DNA of 64,000 nt. It comes from Gnetum montanum. Lineage: Eukaryota; Streptophyta; Gnetopsida; Gnetales; Gnetaceae. A model generated the notes under the pieces. It was given only the letters and a program-made list of their open reading frames with translations, was not told where the DNA came from and searched no databases. Shown here in pieces: positions 46,580-55,942 of the stretch. The number at the start of each line of letters is the position of its first letter. Position 1 is the first letter of the stretch. The stretch lies in NCBI GenBank assembly GCA_015680685.1, contig MNCI01023457.1, positions 758,901-822,900 on the forward strand. The letters are read 5' to 3'. The translations under genes were made by a program, and so were the position numbers.

Positions 46580-46715
46580 ATGCAAGGCCTCTCTAGGAAT
46601 TAAACCAAAGACCTCTACCACCCAAAAAAGCAAGAATCATAGAGCTAGAACAATTTCTTCCCAACAAACAATTGAACATCTGTATCTTTAGATCCTTTCC
46701 ATAACTGCTGGAAAG

Positions 46716-46761
46716 AACCCTAAAACTCATCAGTCATACTACCCTGACCCATAAAACCCTA
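46716..46761 (+). promoter_or_regulatory. Telo-box-like motifs upstream of the RPS15 copy
   Basis: AACCCTAAAA at 46716-46725 and AAACCCTA at 46754-46761. Such boxes are typical of plant ribosomal protein gene promoters and leaders and lie 100-150 bp before the RPS15 ATG. They might be part of a captured promoter or just of the 5' UTR. Confidence 0.4.
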
Positions 46762-46863
46762 CAAATAAAACTCTGAAAGCTGGTTATTGCATTATTAGAT
46801 TGGCGATTTTGGTAGCACAGAAGAGCATAGGCAGATAGTCGATCGGAATGGAGCAGAGAAGCC

Positions 46864-47328
46864 ATGGTGGACGCAGAAGATGTGGAGATGGCAGTGGTGT
46901 AGTAGCAGCCAAAGAAGAGGATGTTCAAGAAATTTTCTTATAGAGGTGTGGAGTTGGATGCCCTTTTGGACATGAAGACAGAAGATCTGGTCAAGCTTTT
47001 CCACGCATGCACTCACAGGAATTTTAGGAGAGGCTTAAAAAGGTAGCCCATGGCACTCATCAAGAAACTTCGCAAGGCAAAATTGGAGGCCCCGCCCGAA
47101 GAGAAACTGGCGCCTGTGAAAACGCACCTCCGCAACATGATCATTGTTGCCGAGATGATTGGCAGCATCATTGGCATCTACAATGGCAAAAATTTTAACC
47201 AGGTCGAAATTAAGCCCGAGATGATTGGACACTATTTGGCCAAGTTTTCCATTAGCTATAAGCCTGTCAAGCATGGCCGCCTTGGTATTGGTGCTACTCA
47301 TTCGTCTAGGTTTATTCCTCTCAAGTAG
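46864..47328 (+). pseudogene. RPS15: 40S ribosomal protein S15 (uS19) retrocopy
   Basis: One uninterrupted register of 155 codons from ATG 46864 to TAG 47326-47328, the full length of plant RPS15, without introns. It reads [20 protein letters not shown], then EDLVKLFHA, then [79 protein letters not shown]. Premature stops are TAG TAG at codons 13-14 (46900-46905) and TAG at codon 61 (47044-47046). uS19 sits in the head of the small ribosomal subunit. Changes in conserved places (VPEM to VAEM, GRPG to GRLG) also indicate loss of constraint. No poly-A tail is seen downstream. Together with the aminoacylase fragment it lies in the insertion inside element B gag, on the opposite strand. Confidence 0.92.
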
Positions 47329-47424
47329 GGTTTTGTTTGGTTTGGTTTTGTTTTCATTCTGAAATCGACTGGGTTGATTTTTAGGAGGATGTTAAAAAAA
47401 ATGTGTATATTGTTAAGATATTTG

Positions 47425-48830
47425 TGTAACGTCCTATTATAAAGGGGACATTTGGTTATTATCCCTTTTATTCATATGGAAGTTGTAACTTCCTATGATA
47501 GTTACAATTATAAAATATTTGTAACTAATTTTAATTTTTATTATCATGAAGACACTTGGAAATTAAAAAGGCCACTTGTCAACTATAGCCTTGTTGTCTC
47601 CACAATAGCCACTTGTCATCTGAATGAAGACACTTGGCAACTGAATGAGGACACTTGTCACCCATAGCTTTTTTTATCTTTATTGTGGTTATAACCATCC
47701 AAGATATTTTGTAACTTACCTACCTACCTTTGAACCCTATAAAAGGGCTTCAAGGGTAGGAAGGGAATCACACTTTTGGAGAAGACACTTGATACATCAC
47801 ACTTTGGAAGGCTACTAGCTAGCACTTGGGCTCTCACTTGGAGACACACTTTGAGTCTTGGGAGAAGAGCATTTGTAAAGAAGAAAGTGTGAAAGATTGC
47901 TTGTAAGATGACTTGCTAAAGAAAGGATTTTAGCCTCTTTGTCATGGTCCCATGAGTTATGCTTATTGTTTTTTATTTTGTTTAAATTGTTTAGCTAGTG
48001 GTTTAGATAGTATCATCCTTGGCAAGTAATTTTGGGATTTTTAGATTGCTGTTATTGTTGTTGTCCGATAGAAAATTTCTGTTAAAATTTTGCTGTAGAA
48101 GTGATTGTTTTTGAAAGCCTTAAGAGCATTTTAGTAGTAAATTTTATTGTTGTGCAACATATAAGAACTGTTGTTGAGATCGTTGTAAGAGAGCCTCTGC
48201 TTGTAGTCATGCCGTTGAACGATTCAATAGTCAAGAGGGTTCATAAAATCTTTGGTATTTTGATGGGACTAGAATAGCTTCTTTTTATCTTTAAAGTGAA
48301 TCTNNNNNNNNNNNNNNNNNNNNNNNNNNNNNNNNNNNNNNNNNNNNNNNNNNNNNNNNNNNNNNNNNNNNNGAAGTGTTTACTCATATCATTTTATCTT
48401 GTTTAAATATTTGAGGTCTACACAAATCTGCTTTCTTTTCTGTCTATTTCCATCGAATCTTGCTTTATTTCTAGTTTTCTTGTGGAACTATCTCTTTCTC
48501 TGGGGAAAATTAGAAGTAGATTCATGGAGTTTTGCTCAAATGTTTTTGCAAAATTTTATTTGTTACAAGTAGGTATTATAAGGACCGCATAGACTAGGTA
48601 ATTGAACAAAATAGGAACTCTCAACAACTCACAGTACTTGGCAAAGTTGGCTGAATCTCTTCAAGATAAGTCATTCGTAGTTTACACACAACACAATCGT
48701 TTCATTTTTCACAACTGCATGCTGCAATAGCACACACACATACTCACATTAACTACTGAGTCTATTTGGAGGTATCTAGGCCTTGGTGTTGCTAGAGACC
48801 AGTAGGCATCTAAATCCTATTCGAGGATAC
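47425..48830 (+). repeat. D repeat: LTR-like, with TATA box
   Basis: Starts TGTAACGTCC, followed by a U3-like part with about five copies of a (G/C)ACACTTGGCA-type unit (47551-47665), TATAAAAG at 47738-47745, and a long downstream part shared with 36945-37450. It ends near TATTCGAGGATACTCG. Probably a solo LTR, or the LTR of the element that carried the gene fragments. It contains the assembly gap. No matching second LTR or TSD was found. Confidence 0.6.
48304..48372. other. Assembly gap (69 N)
   Basis: Run of N inside the D repeat. The related copy at 36945-37450 is continuous across the matching position (near 36980), so the real gap may be very short. Confidence 0.95.
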
Positions 48831-48832
48831 TC

Positions 48833-50334
48833 GTTGGCAGTCATGTCCCAAACCCTCGTCAACAGAAATCTAGATGTAACATGCTTCTTCAATGCTCATG
48901 TAAATGTAAAAATATTGGGCATTGGCCTTTGGGGTGATCATACAGGCATGTGTTGCATTCATATGTATGATTGGAAGTTGAGCTCTTATTTTCCTTCTCC
49001 CTTCTTTTTGATTGTCTAGTGTTTTATCTTACTTCTTGGGTTGTCAAAACTCTATCTCCAATAATGTTGATAAATTCTCCACACTTTTGATATGTCCATT
49101 CCAACATCTTATTGATCTTTGCCTCAACCTATTCTAATGTTTGTTGTGTTGGCAAAGATGATGTTTCCACCTTGAGATTGGTTGATTTCTCCTTTTTATG
49201 ATCATGGAACTCTGTTAAATTGAGATTTTAGTCCCATTGATGTTTCTCAACACTCTCCCATCTAGCCATTTCTCCTTCTTCTTTTGGTACCCACTTAATA
49301 AGCTCTTGGACTTGATGGGTTCATAGTTCATATAGTTGACCTTGGGCATACATTCCTAAGATCTCTCTGGTTGCATCACGTAGCCCATCAATGATATGGT
49401 ACATTAGCCTTTCCTCGGAAAACCCATGGCCTGAACAATTGTTTAATAGTGCAGAATATCTTTCTAAGGCCATGTTCAAGGGTTCATGTTTTTCTTGTTT
49501 CCACTCTTGTATTTGTTTCCTTAAGCCTGACACTCTTGTGTAGGTTTGATATTTTTCATTAAATACTTCTACCATTGTTGACCAACGTCGTATTGAATTT
49601 GGTTTTAATGATCTATACCATAATTATGCTTGGTCAATGAGTGTCATGAGAAAGAGCTTAAGTTTTTGCCACCTGTTATCAATGCTATTCCAGGTGTAGG
49701 CATCGTAGAAGGCTTGTAAATGTTGATACGGGTCCAAATCATAGCCTCTTGAGAAATTAGGAAAGTTGTTTAAATCAAGCCTGGGTAGACAACTCTCTTT
49801 ACGATGCCTACGGGAGATTTGAACCGCCTCTTGTATTGGCGTTAGGCTCTTAGTGGCCAGCAAGGGTTCATCATCACTAAGTCGGTTGTGAGTTTGTAAG
49901 TTGGGATGATGTTTCCTTTGTTTATGTTGGCGTTCTTGATTTTCTTTGTGAGATCAATTTTTAGTTCTACACCGATCCCTTGAAAGATAGTCATCCATGT
50001 CACAATTTGATGTTGAAGGAGTAGAGGAAGAGAAGGAATTGTAAAACTTGTTATGACTTTTGTAAGTCTTCCAATCATTCCCAAGTAAGTTCTTGTTAGT
50101 TATTGAGAAGGTCCTAGGCCTTTCGGGCCTCCTCGTTCTATGGGATGTCTTATCATCACTAGAGGTGTTAGAGTTGGATGACAAGAGTCTTTGAGTATCG
50201 TTGGGGTGTTCATAAACATAGGGGACTCCTACATAAGGTTGAGTACTCCAATCTTCATTGTCATCTAATTCGTTGGTTCTCCAAAGAACTTCCTCACTAA
50301 GTGTGGCATTATTGTGATCTTGTAGGAGAGGCAT
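48833..50334 (-). pseudogene. Element B gag: matrix/capsid and zinc knuckle
   Basis: From ATG 50334 (125 nt after the primer site) one register runs to 48900 without any frameshift, about 478 codons with a handful of stops. N-terminus polar and Ser-rich; capsid with SRGYDLDPYQHLQAFYDAY, KLKLFLMTLIDQA, WSTMVEVFNEKYQTYTRVSG, LIDGLR-like DGLRDATREILGMYAQGQLYEL; then a Lys/Glu-rich part and the zinc knuckle at 48919-48957 (C-N-T-C-L-Y-D-H-P-K-G-Q-C), all four ligands intact with spacing CX2CX3HX4C. It continues after the insertion at 45418. Lack of shifts suggests this gag was the last functional gene of the group here. Confidence 0.88.
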
Positions 50335-50458
50335 GGTTGTGAAGTTGTGTGTGAATTTATATGTGAATTTTTTAATAATTATTTCTTTCTAAAAGATATA
50401 TTGTTAATTCCTTTACAGTGACCTTGTATGATATAACTAATCTAGATAACTAGCACTG

Positions 50459-50476
50459 TCCTTGACAACGGCGCCA
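50459..50476 (-). other. Element B primer binding site, tRNA-Asp type
   Basis: Minus strand TGGCGCCGTTGTCAAGGA, one base from the 5' LTR; 15 of 18 bases match the complement of the tRNA-Asp 3' end, mismatches again C-to-T or G-to-A. Confidence 0.88.
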
Positions 50477-50477
50477 A

Positions 50478-51333
50478 TGATGAGTGGCGAGGTACCCCTA
50501 CACTCAGCCATATGAATATGAGCATTTCACGTACGATCTGGTTGAACTCCACATATAGACTATTTGTGACACCTAGACAGTTAGCCTTAGGTCATAGTTT
50601 GTTGTCTTCCCACTTGGACTAGTATTAGCTTTGTCACATATGGTTTAGTCCAGAGTGAGGTGTATGATGGGTTTCTAATCTAATGCTACTCCTGAAGGCA
50701 ATGGAAAGTAATATTTACTAAGCTAGGAGAGAAGGGTGAGAGAATCTAAACTAACCTAAGTGTGATGAGCATTCGTTCCTTGATTATCCATACACATCTT
50801 GGACTTCGTGCATGACTACTATTGGGATTACCAAGCGCAGATCCTAGGTAACCTACTGGGTTACCAAGTAGTCACACTTAAATGCTCGTAATTAAGTCAT
50901 ACACATTCTACGTTTTAACATGAGTTTAAGGGTGAGAGAGATTAACTAAGAAAGTAGTAAATAAAAATTAAATAAGTAATTAATTAAACTAAGTGAATGC
51001 TACAATGATGAAGTAATCTCGATCTTTATTTCTAGTCATGTGCGTGTCCAAGTACATCACACTCGAAAAAGGATGCCGTACAATTACAATCACCACACTG
51101 TGGGCATACACTGGGAAATAATTCTAACTCTAAGAAGGAAAAACTACAAGAGTTTGGATAAGGAACTAAGAACTAGATGGAGAAACAATGGAGAGTTACC
51201 TCTTATTTATAGAACTGGAAGCGGGCTACGATATCGTGTACGTGGGATGCGATATCGCATACGCGGGTGCGATATCGTGGATGCATTATCGTGGGTGCAT
51301 TATCATGGCTGTCAGCAAATTCATGACTCATTA
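50478..51333 (-). repeat. Element B 5' LTR (856 bp)
   Basis: Plus-strand text begins TGATGAGTGGCGAGGTACCC and ends GACTCATTA, one transition from the partner end GACTCATCA. Aligned end to end with 40835-41692. The U3 dyad array is at 51229-51310. Confidence 0.88.
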
Positions 51334-52233
51334 GTAATGCTAAATAATATTTCATCCAAAACAATATGGAAGAGGGTATTGATAACAGTAAATAATGCTT
51401 GTTTGGCCAAGAGGCCACTACCAATCATAGATTGGTAATGCTAAATAATATTAAGTCCATAATGCTCCAAGGAGAGCTTATTGGTAACACTAAATAATAT
51501 TTAGTTTGGTTGATAGGCCACTAATAGTTATAGAATAGTAACACTAAATAATATTACATCCATAACACTCTAGGGAGAGCTTATCGATAACACTAAATAA
51601 TATATTTTTCATAATGGTACGAGGGATGGTATTAGTAGTGGTAAATAATATTTCATCCATAACACTTAGGGAGAAGCCAACAACATAAAAGTGAAGGATG
51701 GATATACATGTAGAGGGTAGAAAAGCTCAACATAGAAGGAGGCCATGATAGAGGTAGGCAACCACATGGGCACCATAATGCTATTCAACATCACTCCATC
51801 CATAGTGCAACATGGAATGAGAAGTTGGATAACTAATACTAATGTAGTCATGTGGCTGAGTGTGGGGATGGGGCATCTTATACCTTCTTGCTCACTTGCC
51901 ATGTGCTTAGTGTAGTAAAGTAGTTGCTCTATCATACTAATTTTGTTGGACACCTTCTTCCACTCTCCCCATGCATGTCTACATCTATCTTACCTTGCCA
52001 AACACACCAACATCCACCTCCTATGACTCCTCCACTAGAAGAAGTTTAACACTGATGATGATAGAGTAGCCAAAAAAAGTAGCATAAAAAACTAGATAGT
52101 TTCCACATGCATGATTGAAATTTTGTAGGTGCTGTAGATACTAGATGGCCTTTGCAACTACATGCTCATAGTGGACATGTTCTGCATGGTAGCCATGGGC
52201 CCTATGGAGTGTCAGGGAATCCCTTGGTACCTC
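51334..52233 (+). repeat. Chromovirus 3' LTR, right part, with array continuation
   Basis: Begins GTAATGCTAAATAATATT, continuing the tandem array to about 51690 (GGCCACTA units near 51413 and 51513), then unique sequence ending near CCTTGGTACCTC. The hydrophobic or mixed frames at 51666-51953 and 52162-52353 are chance. Confidence 0.75.
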
Positions 52234-52268
52234 TTTTTTACATCACTTATGGCATTTTTGTTGCTCAT

Positions 52269-53200
52269 TTTTAAACAACAAAATGCTCCAGATTCTAACT
52301 TTATAAATGTGTATTTTAATTTTATTGTTACTATTTTAACCTATCAAAGATAATTGATTGCAACAATATAAATTGATAAGAATTAATTATTCTTTTAAGT
52401 TTATTTTATCATAGGAAATTGTGGGAGTGATGGAAATTGACATCGATTATATCAATCCTCACAATGGCTACAATATCAATCAATAGCATTGATTTTGGCA
52501 TTGTAAACATCTCATGGAGAAATCAAGATATCAATTTAAGTAAAAGGATGATCTAAATTGAAGATCAAAGATGCCAGAATTGGTGATATAGTTCAGTAAG
52601 GCTTAAATTGATTATTATCGAATCCTTCAATACCAATTGATTCTCAAAATGATTAATTTTATAAATATTGTAAATATTCTTTAGTATAAATAAGAACCTC
52701 AATAATGAATGAGGAGGATGAAAAATTAAGAGAGAATCCACATAAAATTGAATCTTCTTCTTTTTTTGTATTAAAATTATTAAGGAAAATTTTTGACACT
52801 TTGTGACAATCAACAATCATTGATGTATGAAGGTTGTGAAGTTGTTGCATTATAGAGGTAGCAGAGCAAGGTCATAGATTATGTGATGTCTCCTTTTTGA
52901 TCTTTTTTGTTTATGATAAATTTATGTATTTTCAATTTGGTTTAATTAACCATTTTTATTTTTGAACTTAATTGTAGAAGTTAAGGTGAAGCTTTTTTGA
53001 TTTTACTCATAAGTGACAATCATAAGTTTGGAGTTTCCAATTGAATTTGAATCTAATTGTTATTTTTCTTGATGATCATTTTGACTTTGGAACCATTCCT
53101 CCATGGATACAACTCATGGGTTAGTCATAGATGAGATGACAATCTTACAATGAAGTTAATTATTAATGTAATTCAACATCAAACTTTTCCTAGCTTTTCA
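52269..53200 (+). repeat. Element 3 5' LTR (about 932 bp)
   Basis: Aligned with 63066-63313 over its first 250 bp (CAAAATGCT, AACTTTATAAA, GGAAATTGACATCGATTATATC, AAACATCTCATGGAGAAAT). It ends CTTTTCA just before the primer site. A TATA-like TAGTATAAATAAGA is at about 52682. Confidence 0.82.
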
Positions 53201-53203
53201 ATT

Positions 53204-53221
53204 TGGCACCATTGCTGGGAA
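53204..53221 (+). other. Element 3 primer binding site, tRNA-Asp type
   Basis: TGGCACCATTGCTGGGAA matches the tRNA-Asp complement at 14 of 18 positions; all four differences are C-to-T or G-to-A. Confidence 0.85.
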
Positions 53222-54109
53222 GGTTAGCAGAGTTAATTGTCATCAAGGGTTCTATAAATTTTCAAATTCATTTTATAGATCTAGTACTTTTCAATAGGTA
53301 CACTTTATTTTTCTTTCTATTTTATTTTATTTCATTTTCTTTTGTTAAGTAGTTCTAGAATTGATTCCTTTTAATTATTTTTCTTGTATTAAAAAATATA
53401 AAAACAAGGAAAAAGTTTAATCCCAAGAATCAGCCCCTTGTGTTGCCCAACCTATGGAAGCTATTAAGAAATTTGCAATCAAAGAAGCAATTGAAAAAGT
53501 AATTAAATCAATTTTTAGAGTCTTAGGATTGGTAGCCCATGAACATGTCAAAGAGAAATGTGATTGTTAAATAAAACCAATAAAGCAACCAAAGAAACCA
53601 ACATGAGTCCAACCTCCTAGGAATACTCTTATCCTATACAAATGTACACAAGCTAATTTATGACAAGATCAAGAGGAACAAATACAACTAATTCTTAACT
53701 CTTTTTCCTCTCTTGAGGAGCAATATTCCAATAACAAAAGAGACTCAGCAAAAAGAGGAAGGATGCAATATAATGTTTTCATATCTTTTAATCATCTATT
53801 TGATATTTCAATGACTACAATACAAATTATGAGTTCAAATATAGTGGTAGGTTCCCAAAATCTAAGTTTTATTGAAATATTAAGTAATGTAACTAGAATA
53901 GAAGGGACCACGCAACCTATAAATTCTTTAAATTTACAAACCCCAATTACATCACTAGCCTCTACTTCTATACTAGGTCCTATTGTGACCCTAATGGAAA
54001 CTACCACTTTTGTAATGGGATAATCTTCACACCATACACCTCCTCCACTTTCTCTTGGTTCAATTCCTATTTCCTTTGGTAGTCTAAGTTCTAATGTTCC
54101 AATTCGATA
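53222..54109 (+). other. Element 3 leader and N-terminal gag region
   Basis: Decayed text with an open stretch 53763-54023 (Thr/Ser/Ile-rich, no motif). Gln-, Glu- and Ser-rich frames around 53580-53760 probably belong to the gag N-terminus, but the start codon cannot be fixed. Confidence 0.45.
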
Positions 54110-54741
54110 GGCCTATCAAGGATAGACTCTTTGGGATTTATTGAATCAAAGGACATTAATCATACCTTAAGGACCATTAGTTTTTCCACAAGGAAGAGAT
54201 GTAGAAGTTAAAAACGTTCATTTATTACCTATTTTTAAAGAAACTAATGATGAAGATCCAATTACTCACATCAGAGAATTCGAAACCACATTAGTAATAC
54301 TAGCACCTCAAAGTGGGGATAGAACTAACATGATTGCTTTTAAATCAACCTTGAAAGATAAAGCTAATTTTTGGCTACAAACCCTTAGAATACAAATTAG
54401 TTCTTGGGATAAATTCAAGGATTTTGTTCTCCAAATATTTCTCTCTAATGATAGGTGGCATTCATTAAGAAAGAAATTAATGAGTTTTATGCCAAGAAGA
54501 TGAAGATTATGAGAGTACTTTTGATAGGTTTAAGGAATTGTGTTTAAATAATTCCAACCATGGATTTTCAGCCCATAAACATATTCAAATATTTGTAGAA
54601 GGCATAATACTGTATTGTAGGCAAAATGTTGACTTTGTATGTGGTGGAAATATCTTGAATGTAACACTAGAAGATGGTTTGAGAATCATAGATTCATTAG
54701 TAGATCAAAGAAAGGGATGGCCAAAACCCAACATCATGTAA
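54110..54741 (+). pseudogene. Element 3 gag (capsid)
   Basis: HLLPIFKETNDEDPITHIREFET, AFKSTLKDKANFWLQTL, SWDKFKDFVLQIFLSNDRWHSL, then after a shift at about 54500 DYESTFDRFKELCLNNSNHGFS and HIQIFVEGI. This is the Athila gag pattern (F.G....DP..HL.EF, FPF.LKD.A..WL, F....R...LR.EI..F, ..F..LC..CPHH). The open stretch 54538-54741 is its C-terminal part. One main frameshift and few stops. Confidence 0.85.
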
Positions 54742-55589
54742 GTAATGAACGAATAAACTAAAAAATTAAATAAAAAAGTGGATGAGTTGACATAATTAAT
54801 AAAGAATTAGGCTCATGTGGTACAAAGTGGAGCATGTAGTCTTTGTGGTAGCCCACAACAAGACTGCACCACTTGTCTAGCCTTCTTATATTATCATGAG
54901 TAAGTGTAAGAATTGATGAAGGATTTTCAATAATATAGAAGCCAACCAAAAATCACCTTTCCATAAAGATCACCTTATCAACAAAAATATCCTCAAAATA
55001 ACTTTTGACCATTTAAGAATTCAACTAATGAACATTTTGATAAACTCACCCAAAGTCTTAATTCCTCCATTAAAGAAAGTAGGCAATTCATGAATAAAAC
55101 AAGAGGAAGATTTCAAGACCTAACCAAGAATGAATTACCTTTCCAACCTAAGCCAAGTCCTACATCTTAAAGAAAGGGTAAGGAAAAATTGCATTTTGTC
55201 ACTACTAGGAGTGGAAATATGGTTAAGCCTAAACCTCAAAATAAGGTCAAATTTCAGAATGTTAAGACATAGGAAGAAGTTCAGCCACAAGTATTAAATA
55301 AGGAGGGAAAAATCAACCAATTAGGCAAAGAGAACAACCTTTACTCTCTTCTTCTTTGCCTAGAAAAAACATTTCACCTCATTTTCCTAAAAAATTACAA
55401 GAGAACTTTACAACTAAAGCCATATAAAAAAAATGTTTAGTGAATTGTATTTGCATATTCCTCTAGAAAAAGTGGTAAAATACACACCTCTTTATGCTAA
55501 GTACTTAAGGGAATTATGCACTAAGTGAAAAAAGGAAAAGATTCCTAAGCAAGTTTATTTAGTTGATAATCTTTCTCAACTTATAAAAT
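54742..55589 (+). pseudogene. Element 3 gag-protease linker
   Basis: Decayed region with Lys/Pro/Gln-rich text. A CSLCGSPQQDCTTC-like segment near 54837-54880 might be a zinc-finger remnant. No strong motif until protease. Confidence 0.45.
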
Positions 55590-55942
55590 GTCATGAGGTC
55601 CTAGAATACCAAGATCTAGGGGTTCCTACCATTCCAATTAAAATAAATGGATAGATTATTAGAAATGCCCTATTGGATTTAGGAGCTAATGTCAATATCA
55701 TGCCACTTGAAATGACTAGGTAACTTGATTTGGAGGATATAAGAAAGATAAACATGACAATATCTTTGGCTGAGGGTTCTAATGTAAGACCTATAGGAAT
55801 AGTGGAAGATTTAATAATAGAGGTGGAAAGAGGAAAATACCTAGTTGACTTTGTAGTTTTGGAGGTAAAAGATCCAGATTGTTTTTCCATCATACGAGGT
55901 AGACCTTGGTTAGCCATTGCTAATGCAGTGATCAAATTGTAG
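55590..55942 (+). pseudogene. Element 3 aspartic protease
   Basis: GVPTIPIKING, stop, IIRNALLDLGANVNIMPLEM (DLGA active site, about 55670), then the open stretch 55730-55942: SLAEGSNVRPIGIVEDLIIE, FVVLEVKDPDCFSIIRGRPW, LAIANAVIKL. This is the full Athila protease pattern with one change (ILGRPF to IIRGRPW). The catalytic Asp is intact; one Trp/Gln stop interrupts. Confidence 0.88.

Larger units (their letters stand above)
40835..51333 (-). mobile_element. Element B: gag-only (TR-GAG-like) LTR retrotransposon
   Basis: Minus strand, 10.5 kb including a secondary insertion of about 3.4 kb. LTRs are 40835-41692 (3') and 50478-51333 (5'), with perfect 8-bp inverted ends TGATGAGT/ACTCATCA in the left copy. 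The primer site is 50459-50476, the polypurine tract 41693-41705. Coding content is gag alone: after the Pro-rich spacer the text goes straight to the purine motif that follows pol in relatives. By eye the first 230 aligned LTR bases differ at about 23 positions, mostly transitions, so the insertion is old. Confidence 0.88.
37507..52233 (+). mobile_element. Second chromovirus 3' half, LTR split by element B
   Basis: RNase H, integrase, chromodomain-type tail and polypurine tract lead into a 3' LTR (39334-40834 continued 51334-52233). Element B (40835-51333) is inserted in the LTR's tandem array with a 5-bp duplication. The 5' half of this chromovirus is missing. Confidence 0.8.

Noticed and set aside
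46734-47301. Minus-strand frames opposite the RPS15 copy (64, 73 and 88 aa)
   Set aside because: Antisense shadows of a clearly identified plus-strand coding sequence.
51040-51438. 132-aa plus-strand frame in the right LTR of element B
   Set aside because: Lies across the LTR border and the chromovirus array; the partner LTR does not keep the frame.
54758-54949. 63-aa minus-strand frame
   Set aside because: Antisense to element 3 gag-protease linker, no motif.
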